Assembly (NCBI RefSeq): GCF_001509475.1
Contig: NZ_LLZG01000334.1
Span: 1 to 64,000 of the forward strand
Direction: 5' to 3'
Origin: Streptomyces regalis
GTDB lineage: Bacteria > Actinomycetota > Actinomycetes > Streptomycetales > Streptomycetaceae
DNA length: 64,000 nucleotides
In this document: positions 35,409 through 43,988 of the stretch, one piece after another
Numbering within the stretch: the first letter of the stretch is position 1
Layout of the letters: every line of letters starts with the position of its first letter
The notes under the pieces: model-generated
Seen by the model: the letters and a program-made list of their open reading frames with translations, nothing else
Told to the model about the DNA's origin: nothing
Database searches by the model: none
Translations under genes and position numbers: made by a program

Positions 35409-36104
35409 ATGCTGTTTTCCAGCAAGGGCAAGCACCGTCGTCCGTCCAAGGCCGCTCGTGCCATCGCCGTCGTCGGCGTCACCGGCGCCGCCGCCGTCGC
35501 CGCCCCGCTGATGGCGGCCGGCAGCGCCTCCGCCGCCACCGCCTCCGAGTGGGACACCGTCGCCCAGTGCGAGTCCGGCGGTAACTGGTCGATCAACACC
35601 GGCAACGGCTACTACGGCGGTCTGCAGTTCTCCGCCTCCACCTGGGCCGCGTACGGCGGCACGGCGTACGCCTCCACCGCCGACCAGGCCAGCAAGGCCC
35701 AGCAGATCGAGATAGCCGAGAAGGTCCTCGCGGGCCAGGGCAAGGGTGCCTGGCCGCACTGCGGCACCGGCCTGTCGAGCGCCGCCTACAGCGGTTCCGG
35801 CTCCTCATCGAGCGGTTCCTCGCAGAGCAGCGAGAGCACCACCCGCTCCACCGAGCAGCAGTCGGCCTCCCGCTCCAGCGAGCGTCCCGCCGCCAAGAAG
35901 AGCACCAAGACCGTCACCACGCCGACCGGCAAGAAGGTCAAGAAGGGCGACGGCGAGTACAAGGTCGTCAAGGGCGACACCCTCAGCTCGATCGCCGCCG
36001 AGCACGACGTCAAGGGCGGCTGGGAGAAGCTCTTCCAGCTGAACAAGGACATCGTCGAGGACGCCGACCTGATCTACCCGGGTCAGCAGCTGCACCTGAA
36101 GTAA
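35409..36104 (+). CDS. rpfA: Resuscitation-promoting factor RpfA-type with LysM
   Basis: A 231-aa secreted cell-wall lytic enzyme. The signal peptide ends SASA-ATA. The Rpf domain (about 43-120) reads [20 protein letters not shown], with the catalytic Glu, then [13 protein letters not shown] Ser/Thr linker precedes a LysM domain ([23 protein letters not shown]...[12 protein letters not shown]). Expression is controlled by the ydaO riboswitch in its leader, as described for Streptomyces rpfA, linking wall remodelling to c-di-AMP. The last 17 bases of the gene are tandemly duplicated after the stop. Confidence 0.95.
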   Translation: MLFSSKGKHRRPSKAARAIAVVGVTGAAAVAAPLMAAGSASAATASEWDTVAQCESGGNWSINTGNGYYGGLQFSASTWAAYGGTAYASTADQASKAQQIEIAEKVLAGQGKGAWPHCGTGLSSAAYSGSGSSSSGSSQSSESTTRSTEQQSASRSSERPAAKKSTKTVTTPTGKKVKKGDGEYKVVKGDTLSSIAAEHDVKGGWEKLFQLNKDIVEDADLIYPGQQLHLK

Positions 36105-36122
36105 TCAGCTGCACCTGAAGTA
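36087..36122. repeat. 17-bp tandem duplication at the rpf stop codon
   Basis: CAGCTGCACCTGAAGTA occurs at 36087-36103, ending in the stop, and again at 36106-36122. It looks like a recent slippage duplication. The second copy would add the same residues if the stop were lost. Confidence 0.85.
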
Positions 36123-36207
36123 GTACGGACCGCTGAACCACAGCGCCCTCATATCCGTGGACCTCATGGTGAAGGCCTCGTGAGGGCCACCCCCGTCCCC
36201 ACGGGCT

Positions 36208-36258
36208 CCCCGCTCCGGTGCGTGTTCCCCCGTACGCACCGGGGCGGGGCTTTTTCTT
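36208..36258 (+). terminator. Rho-independent terminator after rpfA
   Basis: CCCCGCTCCGGTGCG pairs with CGCACCGGGGCGGGG across a 12-base loop, followed by CTTTTTCTTT. It is one of only two strong T-tract terminators in the window. Confidence 0.9.
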
Positions 36259-37713
<1,455 letters not shown>

Positions 37714-37766
37714 GCACAGCAAGGGCTGAGGCTGACCCGTACAGGGTTAAGCCTTAGCCAGTCGTA

Positions 37767-37811
37767 CGTACGTCCCCGTACTCGGTCCCGTACCGTGTGC
37801 GGGGACGTACG
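37767..37811. terminator. Hairpin between eno and the divisome gene
   Basis: CGTACGTCCCCG (37767-37778) pairs with CGGGGACGTACG (37800-37811) around a 21-base loop. There is no T-tract. It may terminate eno or act in the leader of the next gene. Confidence 0.55.
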
Positions 37812-37833
37812 CGTGTGAAACGGGAGGCGGGAC

Positions 37834-38310
37834 ATGGCCGTGAAGGACCGGGACCGGTTCTCCACCGCGACGCGGATCCGGTTGCTCGGTGAGCAGACGG
37901 CGGCCCGCGTCTACCGCTCCCAGACCAAGCGGCAGGCCCGGCGCTCCAGGCTCACCGGACGCGCCGCGCTGCTCGCACTGGTCCTCTGCTCGCTGGTCGT
38001 GGCGCTCGCCTACCCCATAAGGCAGTACGTCTCCCAGCGCGCCGACATCGCCGACATGCAGCGGCAGAAGGAAGAGGCCGCCGAGCGGGTCGAGAAGCTG
38101 CGCGACACCAAGGCGCGCTGGCAGGACGACGCGTACGCGCGCCAGCAGATCCGGCAGCGGCTGCACTATGTGCTGCCCGGGGAGACCGGTTTCATCGTGA
38201 TCGACCCGGACGCCGCCAAGCAGTCGCGGACCGAACTGGGCGCGGCCGACCGGCCCTGGTACACGAACATCTGGGACGGGGTCGACAAGGCCGACGCCTC
38301 CGACCACTGA
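37834..38310 (+). CDS. Septum formation initiator protein (DivIC/FtsB-like)
   Basis: A 158-aa bitopic divisome protein. A basic cytoplasmic N-terminus (about 1-45) is followed by one transmembrane helix (about 46-66) and a coiled-coil stretch (SQRADIADMQRQKEEAAERVEKLRD). A short DivIC C-domain follows (YARQQIRQRLHYVLPGETGF). GGGAGG precedes the ATG. DivIC-type proteins join FtsL and FtsQ at the septum. Its place after eno is conserved in Actinobacteria. Confidence 0.92.
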   Translation: MAVKDRDRFSTATRIRLLGEQTAARVYRSQTKRQARRSRLTGRAALLALVLCSLVVALAYPIRQYVSQRADIADMQRQKEEAAERVEKLRDTKARWQDDAYARQQIRQRLHYVLPGETGFIVIDPDAAKQSRTELGAADRPWYTNIWDGVDKADASDH

Positions 38311-38359
38311 GCTCAGCGAGAACCGATTGAGTCCAGCGAGAACCGATAGAAAGACAGGC

Positions 38360-38881
38360 ATGGAAACGCCCCCGCCGACCACCCCGCGCACCGAGCCCAC
38401 CGACGCGGACGTCGAGGCCTTCAAGCAGCAGCTCGGACGTCCGCCGCGCGGGCTGCGCGCGATCGCGCACCGGTGCCCGTGCGGGCAGCCGGACGTGGTC
38501 GAGACGGCTCCCCGGCTGCCCGACGGCACGCCCTTCCCGACGCTGTACTACCTGACGTGCCCCAAGGCGTCGTCGGCGATCGGCACACTGGAGGCGAACG
38601 GCGTGATGAAGGAGATGACGGCGCGGCTGGAGAGCGACCCCGAGCTGGCCGCCGCCTACCGCGCCGCGCACGAGGACTACATCCGGCGCCGTGACGAGAT
38701 CGAGGAGCTGAAGGGCTTCCCGAGCGCGGGCGGCATGCCGGACCGGGTGAAATGCCTGCACGTCCTGGTCGCCCACTCCCTGGCGGCCGGGCCCGGTGTC
38801 AATCCGCTGGGGGACGAGGCGATCGCGATGCTGCCCGAGTGGTGGGCGAAGGGGCCGTGCGTGGTTCCCGCCGGGGAGTGA
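38360..38881 (+). CDS. DUF501 domain protein
   Basis: A 173-aa protein with DUF501 motifs: FKQQLGRPPRGLRAIAHRCPCGQPDVVET near residue 14 and GGMPDRVKCLHVLVAHSLAAGPGVNPLGDEAI near residue 118. Two conserved cysteines lie in CPCG. The function is unknown, but it is almost always found between divIC and ppx/gppA. The ATG at 38360 is chosen. A longer TTG reading would include a duplicated AGCGAGAACCGAT sequence (around 38315-38347) that looks like untranslated spacer. Confidence 0.92.
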   Translation: METPPPTTPRTEPTDADVEAFKQQLGRPPRGLRAIAHRCPCGQPDVVETAPRLPDGTPFPTLYYLTCPKASSAIGTLEANGVMKEMTARLESDPELAAAYRAAHEDYIRRRDEIEELKGFPSAGGMPDRVKCLHVLVAHSLAAGPGVNPLGDEAIAMLPEWWAKGPCVVPAGE

Positions 38882-38882
38882 G

Positions 38883-38984
38883 CGCCCCCGCCGCCCCTAC
38901 CCGTCCCATCCCAGGGGCCGCGCCCCCGGACCCCCGCTTCGGCCCTGAACGGGCCTCGTCCTCAAACGCCGGACGGGCTGGATG
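38883..38984 (-). repeat. Dispersed intergenic repeat, copy B (reverse)
   Basis: It reads GCCCCCGCCGCCCCTACCCG, then GACCCCCGCTTCGGCCCTGA, then TCAAACGCCGGACGGGCTGG. It is the reverse orientation of copy A with part of the middle palindrome missing. It separates the DUF501 gene from ppx/gppA. Confidence 0.85.
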
Positions 38985-39047
38985 CAGCTGACCGGCGCTG
39001 AAAAGTCATGTACAGCCGAAATACCCCGTACTCGGAAGGGCACCCCC

Positions 39048-40019
39048 ATGACCCGCGTCGCCGCCATCGACTGCGGTACGAACTCCATCCGTCTGCTGGT
39101 CGCGGATGCCGACCCGGAGACGGGCGAACTCGTCGAGCTGGACCGCCGTATGACCATCGTGCGGCTCGGACAGGGCGTCGACCGGACCGGCCGGCTCGCC
39201 CCCGAGGCGCTGGAGCGCACGTTCGCCGCCTGCCGTGACTACGCGGCGATCATCAAGGAGCACCGTGCCGAGCGGCTGCGCTTCGTCGCCACGTCCGCCT
39301 CCCGGGACGCCGAGAACCGGGACGAGTTCGGGCGCGGGGTGATGGACATCCTGGGGGTCGAGCCGGAGGTCATCTCCGGGGACCAGGAGGCCGAGTTCTC
39401 CTTCACGGGCGCGACGAAGGAGCTGGCCGAGCACGATCACCTCCCCAAGCCCTATCTGGTGGTCGACATCGGTGGCGGGTCGACCGAGTTCGTCGTCGGC
39501 GAGGAGCACATGCGCGCGGCACGCTCCGTGGACGTCGGCTGCGTGCGGATGACCGAGCGTCACCTGGTGCGCGACGGTGTCGTCTCCGACCCGCCCACCG
39601 CGGAGCAGATCGCGGCGATGCGCGCCGACATCGAGGCGGCCCTCGACCTCGCAGAGAAGACGGTGCCGTTTCGTGAGGCGCGCACGCTGGTGGGGCTGGC
39701 CGGTTCGGTCACCACGGTGTCGGCGATCGCCCAGGAACTGCCCGAGTACGACTCGACCCGCATCCATCACTCCCGGGTCACCCTCGGCCGGGTCCGGGAG
39801 ATCACCGACTGGCTCCTGCACTCCACCCACGCCGAGCGCGCGGCCGTACCGTCCATGCATCCGGGGCGAGTTGACGTCATCGCGGCGGGTGCGCTGGTGC
39901 TGCTCGCGATCATGGAACGGATCGGCGCGGAGGAGGTCGTCGTCAGCGAGCACGACATCCTCGACGGCATCGCCTTCAAGGTGGCGGAAGCCGCGCAGGA
40001 GCAAGAACACGTCGACTGA
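39048..40019 (+). CDS. Exopolyphosphatase/ppGpp phosphohydrolase family (Ppx/GppA)
   Basis: A 323-aa ASKHA-fold phosphatase. The phosphate-1 loop is VAAIDCGTNSIRLLV, and phosphate-2 is YLVVDIGGGSTEFVVG. EVISGDQEAEFSF contains conserved acidic residues. The protein is the short, single-module actinobacterial form without the C-terminal HD domain of E. coli Ppx. GGAAGGG lies seven bases before the ATG. The substrate (polyphosphate or pppGpp) cannot be decided from sequence. Confidence 0.93.
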   Translation: MTRVAAIDCGTNSIRLLVADADPETGELVELDRRMTIVRLGQGVDRTGRLAPEALERTFAACRDYAAIIKEHRAERLRFVATSASRDAENRDEFGRGVMDILGVEPEVISGDQEAEFSFTGATKELAEHDHLPKPYLVVDIGGGSTEFVVGEEHMRAARSVDVGCVRMTERHLVRDGVVSDPPTAEQIAAMRADIEAALDLAEKTVPFREARTLVGLAGSVTTVSAIAQELPEYDSTRIHHSRVTLGRVREITDWLLHSTHAERAAVPSMHPGRVDVIAAGALVLLAIMERIGAEEVVVSEHDILDGIAFKVAEAAQEQEHVD

Positions 40020-40038
40020 TCTGCGGCGGCGACGCAGA

Positions 40039-40075
40039 ACGGCCCCGGTACCTCGTGGTGAGGAACCGGGGCCGT
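40039..40075. terminator. Bidirectional hairpin terminator
   Basis: ACGGCCCCGGTACCTC pairs with GAGGAACCGGGGCCGT (one mismatch, 5-base loop), followed by CGTTTT on the plus strand. It lies between convergent ppx/gppA and the His-rich peptide gene. Confidence 0.85.
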
Positions 40076-40100
40076 CGTTTTGGCCCGTGCGGGCTGTCCG

Positions 40101-40355
40101 TCAATTGCAGAGAAGGACCAGGAGGCCGCTGCACGACCCGCCGTCGTGGTCGCCGTGGCCGTGGTGGTCGTGGTGGTGGTGATGGTGGTGGCCGTGGCCG
40201 TCCGCAGCCTGTGCGGCGACCTTTGGTGCGGCGGGCGTGGCTGCCGCAGCGGATGCGGCGGTCGCCGCCCCCAATGCGAGAGCAATGCCCAGAGCCGCGC
40301 CGACCGAGACTATTCGCGAGGTGGCCCGCGTGAGGGCCTTCTGTGAGGTGATCAT
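40101..40355 (-). CDS. Small secreted His-rich peptide
   Basis: An 84-aa product with a signal peptide (SRIVSVGAALGIALALGAA, cleavage near ASA-AAA). A run of seven His in HGHHHHHHHDHHGHGDHD is followed by a tail GGSCSGLLVLLCN with two cysteines. No known domain is visible. The His/Asp cluster suggests metal binding (Zn, Ni, Cu) outside the cell, and the two Cys may pair. It is monocistronic and convergent with ppx/gppA. Confidence 0.8.
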   Translation of the reverse strand: MITSQKALTRATSRIVSVGAALGIALALGAATAASAAAATPAAPKVAAQAADGHGHHHHHHHDHHGHGDHDGGSCSGLLVLLCN

Positions 40356-40904
40356 GGCTGCACGTTATGCGCGGTTGTGTCCAGTTTGCGCGCGGAGCGT
40401 GGCTGACCGGGTGACGGGTGGCGCCGGTCGCACCCGCGGGGTGGTCCGGGTCTCCTTTGCTACCGATCGGTAGCCTTCGACTGAGCAGGTCGGCTAGCGT
40501 ATGAGCGCCCGCGAGGGGGTCTTCCCGGCCCTCCGGGAACCCTTCGAAGACGCCCGCCGAAGAAAGTTCGTGAAGTTCTTCACAAGGAATTCTGCCCTGT
40601 CGGAGCACGGATCGGTGTCGGTTGACCCGTCCGAGGGGTGAACAGGGCCTTGAACATGTTCAGATGGGCGGTGTAAGGGTGCTCCCGGGGCCTGCCGTCG
40701 CAAGGCGTTCCGACCCGCTCACAGGGGGCCCGGAGTGCCAGAGAGGCAGCTCACGGGGCATTGACAACGGGGCGCGACGTATCCCGGTTCCCGATCGTGA
40801 CCATGACCTGCGTCACGCGGGCCGGGGAGTGTAGCACAGGGCCTGCAAGAGCTTGTGAAGGGGCGCACGAGCGACCCCCCTGAGGCGGGTGGATACTCGA
40901 TGGC
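40356..40904. other. Long regulatory region upstream of ndh
   Basis: About 550 bases with no credible gene. It contains a Rex-like operator at 40568, a 12-bp perfect palindrome TGAACATGTTCA at 40651-40662, and a candidate promoter TTGAAC (40650) N18 TAAGGG (40674). TTGTGAAGGGG at 40853 is a possible Rex half-site. The distance to ndh suggests a long leader. Confidence 0.55.
40568..40585 (+). promoter_or_regulatory. Rex (redox) operator
   Basis: TCGTGAAGTTCTTCACAA matches the Rex operator TTGTGAA-N4-TTCACAA at 13 of 14 fixed positions. Rex senses NADH/NAD+ and represses respiratory genes; the next gene downstream is the type II NADH dehydrogenase. Confidence 0.7.
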
Positions 40905-42287
40905 ATGAGCACCACGGAGCGTCCCAGGATCCTCGTAGTAGGCGGTGGGTACGTAGGCCTGTACGCAGCTCGGCGCATTCTCAAGAAGATGCGCTACGGC
41001 GAGGCGACCGTCACGGTCGTCGACCCCCGGTCGTACATGACCTACCAGCCCTTCCTCCCCGAAACCGCCGCCGGCAGCATCTCCCCGCGCCACGTCGTCG
41101 TCCCGCTGCGACGCGTGCTGCCCAAGGCGGAGGTCCTCACCGGCCGGGTCACCACCATCGATCAGGACCGCAAGGTCGCCACGATCGCCCCGCTGGTCGG
41201 CGAGGCGTACGAGCTGCCCTTCGACTACCTGGTCATCGCGATGGGCGCGGTCTCCCGCACCTTCCCGATCCCCGGCCTCGCCGAGCAGGGCATCGGCATG
41301 AAGGGCATCGAGGAGGCCATCGGCCTGCGCAACCACGTGCTGGAGCAGCTCGACAAGGCCGACTCCACGACCGACGAGGAGATCCGCCGCAAGGCGCTCA
41401 CCTTCGTCTTCGTCGGCGGTGGCTTCGCGGGTGCGGAGACCATCGGCGAGGTGGAGGACATGGCCCGCGACGCGGCCAAGTACTACACCAGCGTGTCCCG
41501 TGAGGACATGCGGTTCATCCTCGTCGACGCCGCCGACAAGATCCTCCCCGAGGTCGGCCCGAAGCTCGGCCAGTACGGCAAGGAGCACCTGGAGGCCCGC
41601 GGCGTCGAGGTCTACCTCTCCACCTCGATGGACTCCTGCGTCGACGGCCACGTCGTGCTGAAGAACGGGCTCGAGGTCGACTCCAACACAATCGTCTGGA
41701 CGGCCGGCGTCAAGCCGAACCCGGCCCTGTCCCGCTTCGGCCTGCCGCTCGGCCCCCGCGGTCACGTCGACTGCGAGACGACGCTCCAGGTCAAGGGCAC
41801 GGACTACATCTGGGCCGCGGGCGACAACGCCCAGGTCCCGGACCTCGTCGGCCGCAAGGCGGGCAACGAGAACGCCTGGTGCCCGCCGAACGCACAGCAC
41901 GCCCTGCGTCAGGCGCGTGTCCTCGGCGACAACGTGATCTCCGGTATGCGGGGCTTCCCGCAGAAGGACTACTCGCACGCCAACAAGGGCGCGGTGGCGG
42001 GCCTCGGCCTGCACAAGGGCGTGGCGATGATCGTCATGGGCAAGATGAAGATCAAGCTCAAGGGCCGTCTCGCCTGGTACATGCACCGTGGCTACCACGG
42101 CCTCGCGATGCCGACCTGGAACCGCAAGGTCCGCGTCTTCGCCGACTGGACCCTCGCCATGTTCCTCAAGCGCGAGGTCGTCTCCCTCGGCGCGATGGAG
42201 CACCCGCGCGAGGAGTTCTACGAGGCCGCCAAGCCCGTGCCCGCGGCGCCCAAGCCGGAGAAGAAGACCGAGGCCAAGGCCTCCTGA
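40905..42287 (+). CDS. ndh: Type II NADH dehydrogenase (NDH-2)
   Basis: A 460-aa membrane-associated flavoprotein that passes electrons from NADH to menaquinone without pumping protons. The FAD fold begins ILVVGGGYVGLYAARRIL. The NADH fold is FVFVGGGFAGAETIGEVEDM, with further FAD motif YIWAAGDNAQVPD. The C-terminal 80 residues contain hydrophobic/basic patches (RLAWYMHRGYHGLAMPTWNR) that bind the membrane. It is monocistronic and is probably controlled by Rex from the site at 40568. Confidence 0.95.
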   Translation: MSTTERPRILVVGGGYVGLYAARRILKKMRYGEATVTVVDPRSYMTYQPFLPETAAGSISPRHVVVPLRRVLPKAEVLTGRVTTIDQDRKVATIAPLVGEAYELPFDYLVIAMGAVSRTFPIPGLAEQGIGMKGIEEAIGLRNHVLEQLDKADSTTDEEIRRKALTFVFVGGGFAGAETIGEVEDMARDAAKYYTSVSREDMRFILVDAADKILPEVGPKLGQYGKEHLEARGVEVYLSTSMDSCVDGHVVLKNGLEVDSNTIVWTAGVKPNPALSRFGLPLGPRGHVDCETTLQVKGTDYIWAAGDNAQVPDLVGRKAGNENAWCPPNAQHALRQARVLGDNVISGMRGFPQKDYSHANKGAVAGLGLHKGVAMIVMGKMKIKLKGRLAWYMHRGYHGLAMPTWNRKVRVFADWTLAMFLKREVVSLGAMEHPREEFYEAAKPVPAAPKPEKKTEAKAS

Positions 42288-42309
42288 CCGGCTCCGCCCG
42301 CTGAACGAA

Positions 42310-42351
42310 CCGAAGGACCTCCCGCCATCCGTGGTGCGGGAGGTCCTTCGG
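42310..42351. terminator. Hairpin terminator after ndh
   Basis: A perfect 16-bp stem, CCGAAGGACCTCCCGC with its complement, and a 10-base loop, followed by CGTCTG. It is a T-poor actinobacterial type. Confidence 0.85.
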
Positions 42352-42475
42352 CGTCTGCGGTTGCCGCACATCTTTTGACCTGGCTGTAACGCGCACGGGG
42401 GACTGCGTCGGAGCCCCTCAGGTGTTTACGTGGTGACTGGACATTCCGGGGTCACACATCACGGAGGTGTGCGCC

Positions 42476-43774
42476 ATGGCAGACGCCGCGGTGCGGCTGA
42501 AGGGCCTTCTCGAACAGTTGCTGGGAACTCCGCTCTCGGTGCGCATCCGCGCCTGGGACGGTTCGCAGGCGGGTCCGCCGGGCGCGCCGACACTCGTCGT
42601 GCACAACCGCCGTGCCGTACGGCGGCTGTTGTTCAAGCCCGGTGAGTTGGGGCTCGCCCGGGCCTGGGTCGCCGGGGACCTGGACATCGACGGGGATCTG
42701 TACGCCGCCCTCGACCTGCTCGCCGGGTTCGTGTGGGAGCGGGGAGAGGACACGCGGAGCCTGTCCGAGGCGCTCCGGGATCCCGAAGTACGCGCCGCCG
42801 TACGCGGGCTCGTCAAGCTCGGCGGACTTCCGCTGCCGCCCGCACCGCCGCCGGAGGAGGTGCGTCGGGTCCGCGGCCATCTGCACACCAAGCGCACCGA
42901 CAGACGCGCCATCAGCCACCACTACGACGTCGGCAACGACTTCTACGAGATCGTGCTCGGGCCGTCCATGGTGTACTCCTGCGCCTACTGGCCGGCCCCG
43001 CCCCCGGACGGCACCCTCGAAGCCGCCCAGCACGACAAACTCGACCTCATCTGCCGCAAGCTCGCCCTCGGGCCCGGTCAGCGACTCCTCGACGTCGGCT
43101 GCGGCTGGGGCTCCATGGCCATGCACGCGGCCCGCGAGTACGGCGTGAGCGTCGTCGGCATCACCCTCTCCCAGGAGCAGGCGGCCTACGCCCGCAAGCG
43201 CGTCGCCGACGAGGGGCTCACCGACAAGGTGGAGATCCGCGTACAGGACTACCGGGATGTCGAGGACGGTCCGTACGACGCGATCTCCTCCATCGGGATG
43301 GCCGAACACGTCGGCGCCGAGCGGTATCTGGAGTACGCCGATGTGCTGTACCGGCTCCTGAAGCCCGGTGGGCGGCTGCTCAACCACCAGATCGGGCGGC
43401 GGCCGCAGCGGGACGAATCCTCGTACCAGGTCGACGAGTTCATCGACTCGTACGTCTTCCCCGGCGGCGAGCTCCAGCCCATCGGCGTCACCGTCGCCCA
43501 GCTGGAGCGGGCCGGCTTCGAGGTGCGCGACGTGGAGTCGATCCGTGAGCACTACGCACTGACCCTGCGCCGCTGGGTCGCCAACCTGGAGGCCGACTGG
43601 GCGCGGGCCGTCAAGCTCACCAGCCCGGGACGCGCCCGTGTCTGGCGGCTGTACATGGCCGCCTGCGCGCTCGCCTTCGAACGCAATCGCATCGGGGTCA
43701 ACCAGGTGCTGGCGATCAGAACACCCGACTCCGGTGACTCCGGGATGCCGTTGCGGGCCCGTACCTGGGGCTGA
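42476..43774 (+). CDS. Cyclopropane-fatty-acyl-phospholipid synthase family methyltransferase
   Basis: A 432-aa SAM-dependent enzyme acting on membrane phospholipid acyl chains. The N-terminal lipid domain (about 1-130) precedes AISHHYDVGNDFYEIVLGPSMVYSCAYW, a strong Cfa signature. The SAM motif is LLDVGCGWGSMAMHAA, followed by VVGITLSQEQAAYA and SIGMAEHVG. The ATG at 42476 follows GGAGGTG. Whether it makes cyclopropane or methyl-branched lipids cannot be decided. The hairpin at 43781 ends the transcript. Confidence 0.92.
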   Translation: MADAAVRLKGLLEQLLGTPLSVRIRAWDGSQAGPPGAPTLVVHNRRAVRRLLFKPGELGLARAWVAGDLDIDGDLYAALDLLAGFVWERGEDTRSLSEALRDPEVRAAVRGLVKLGGLPLPPAPPPEEVRRVRGHLHTKRTDRRAISHHYDVGNDFYEIVLGPSMVYSCAYWPAPPPDGTLEAAQHDKLDLICRKLALGPGQRLLDVGCGWGSMAMHAAREYGVSVVGITLSQEQAAYARKRVADEGLTDKVEIRVQDYRDVEDGPYDAISSIGMAEHVGAERYLEYADVLYRLLKPGGRLLNHQIGRRPQRDESSYQVDEFIDSYVFPGGELQPIGVTVAQLERAGFEVRDVESIREHYALTLRRWVANLEADWARAVKLTSPGRARVWRLYMAACALAFERNRIGVNQVLAIRTPDSGDSGMPLRARTWG

Positions 43775-43780
43775 AACGCC

Positions 43781-43814
43781 AAGGGCCCCGCTCCCTCCCG
43801 GGAACGGGGCCCTT
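43781..43814. terminator. Hairpin terminator after cfa
   Basis: AAGGGCCCCG and CGGGGCCCTT form a 10-bp stem with a 14-base loop that can pair further internally. It lies seven bases after the cfa stop. Confidence 0.8.
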
Positions 43815-43820
43815 GTGCCA

Positions 43821-43983
43821 GGGGGTGTTTCGAGAGTCCCGCACAGCACCCGCCGCGCCCGGCACGCACCCTCGCCGCACCGGCCAAAGGCCCAAGTAGC
43901 TCCGCTACGAGGGCCTTCGTCCGGCACGCCGAGGGCACGCACCGGACACCGCGGGCACCGCACGGGACTCTCGAAACACCCCC
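43821..43983. mobile_element. MITE-like palindromic element 1
   Basis: A 163-bp non-coding element bounded by perfect 21-bp inverted repeats (core GTGTTTCGAGAGTCCCG). The interior contains GGCACGCACCCTCGCCGC, a GTAGCTCCGCTACGAGG hairpin and GGCACGCACCGGACACCGCG. The same interior order occurs in the element at 50297. It fills the gap between the cfa terminator and the stop of the ABC permease, ending five bases from that stop codon. Confidence 0.75.
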
Positions 43984-43988
43984 TACGG

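Noticed and set aside
40494..40703. A small minus-strand open frame in the ndh upstream region
   Set aside because: No ribosome binding site, no recognisable motif, and it overlaps the Rex operator and promoter elements.
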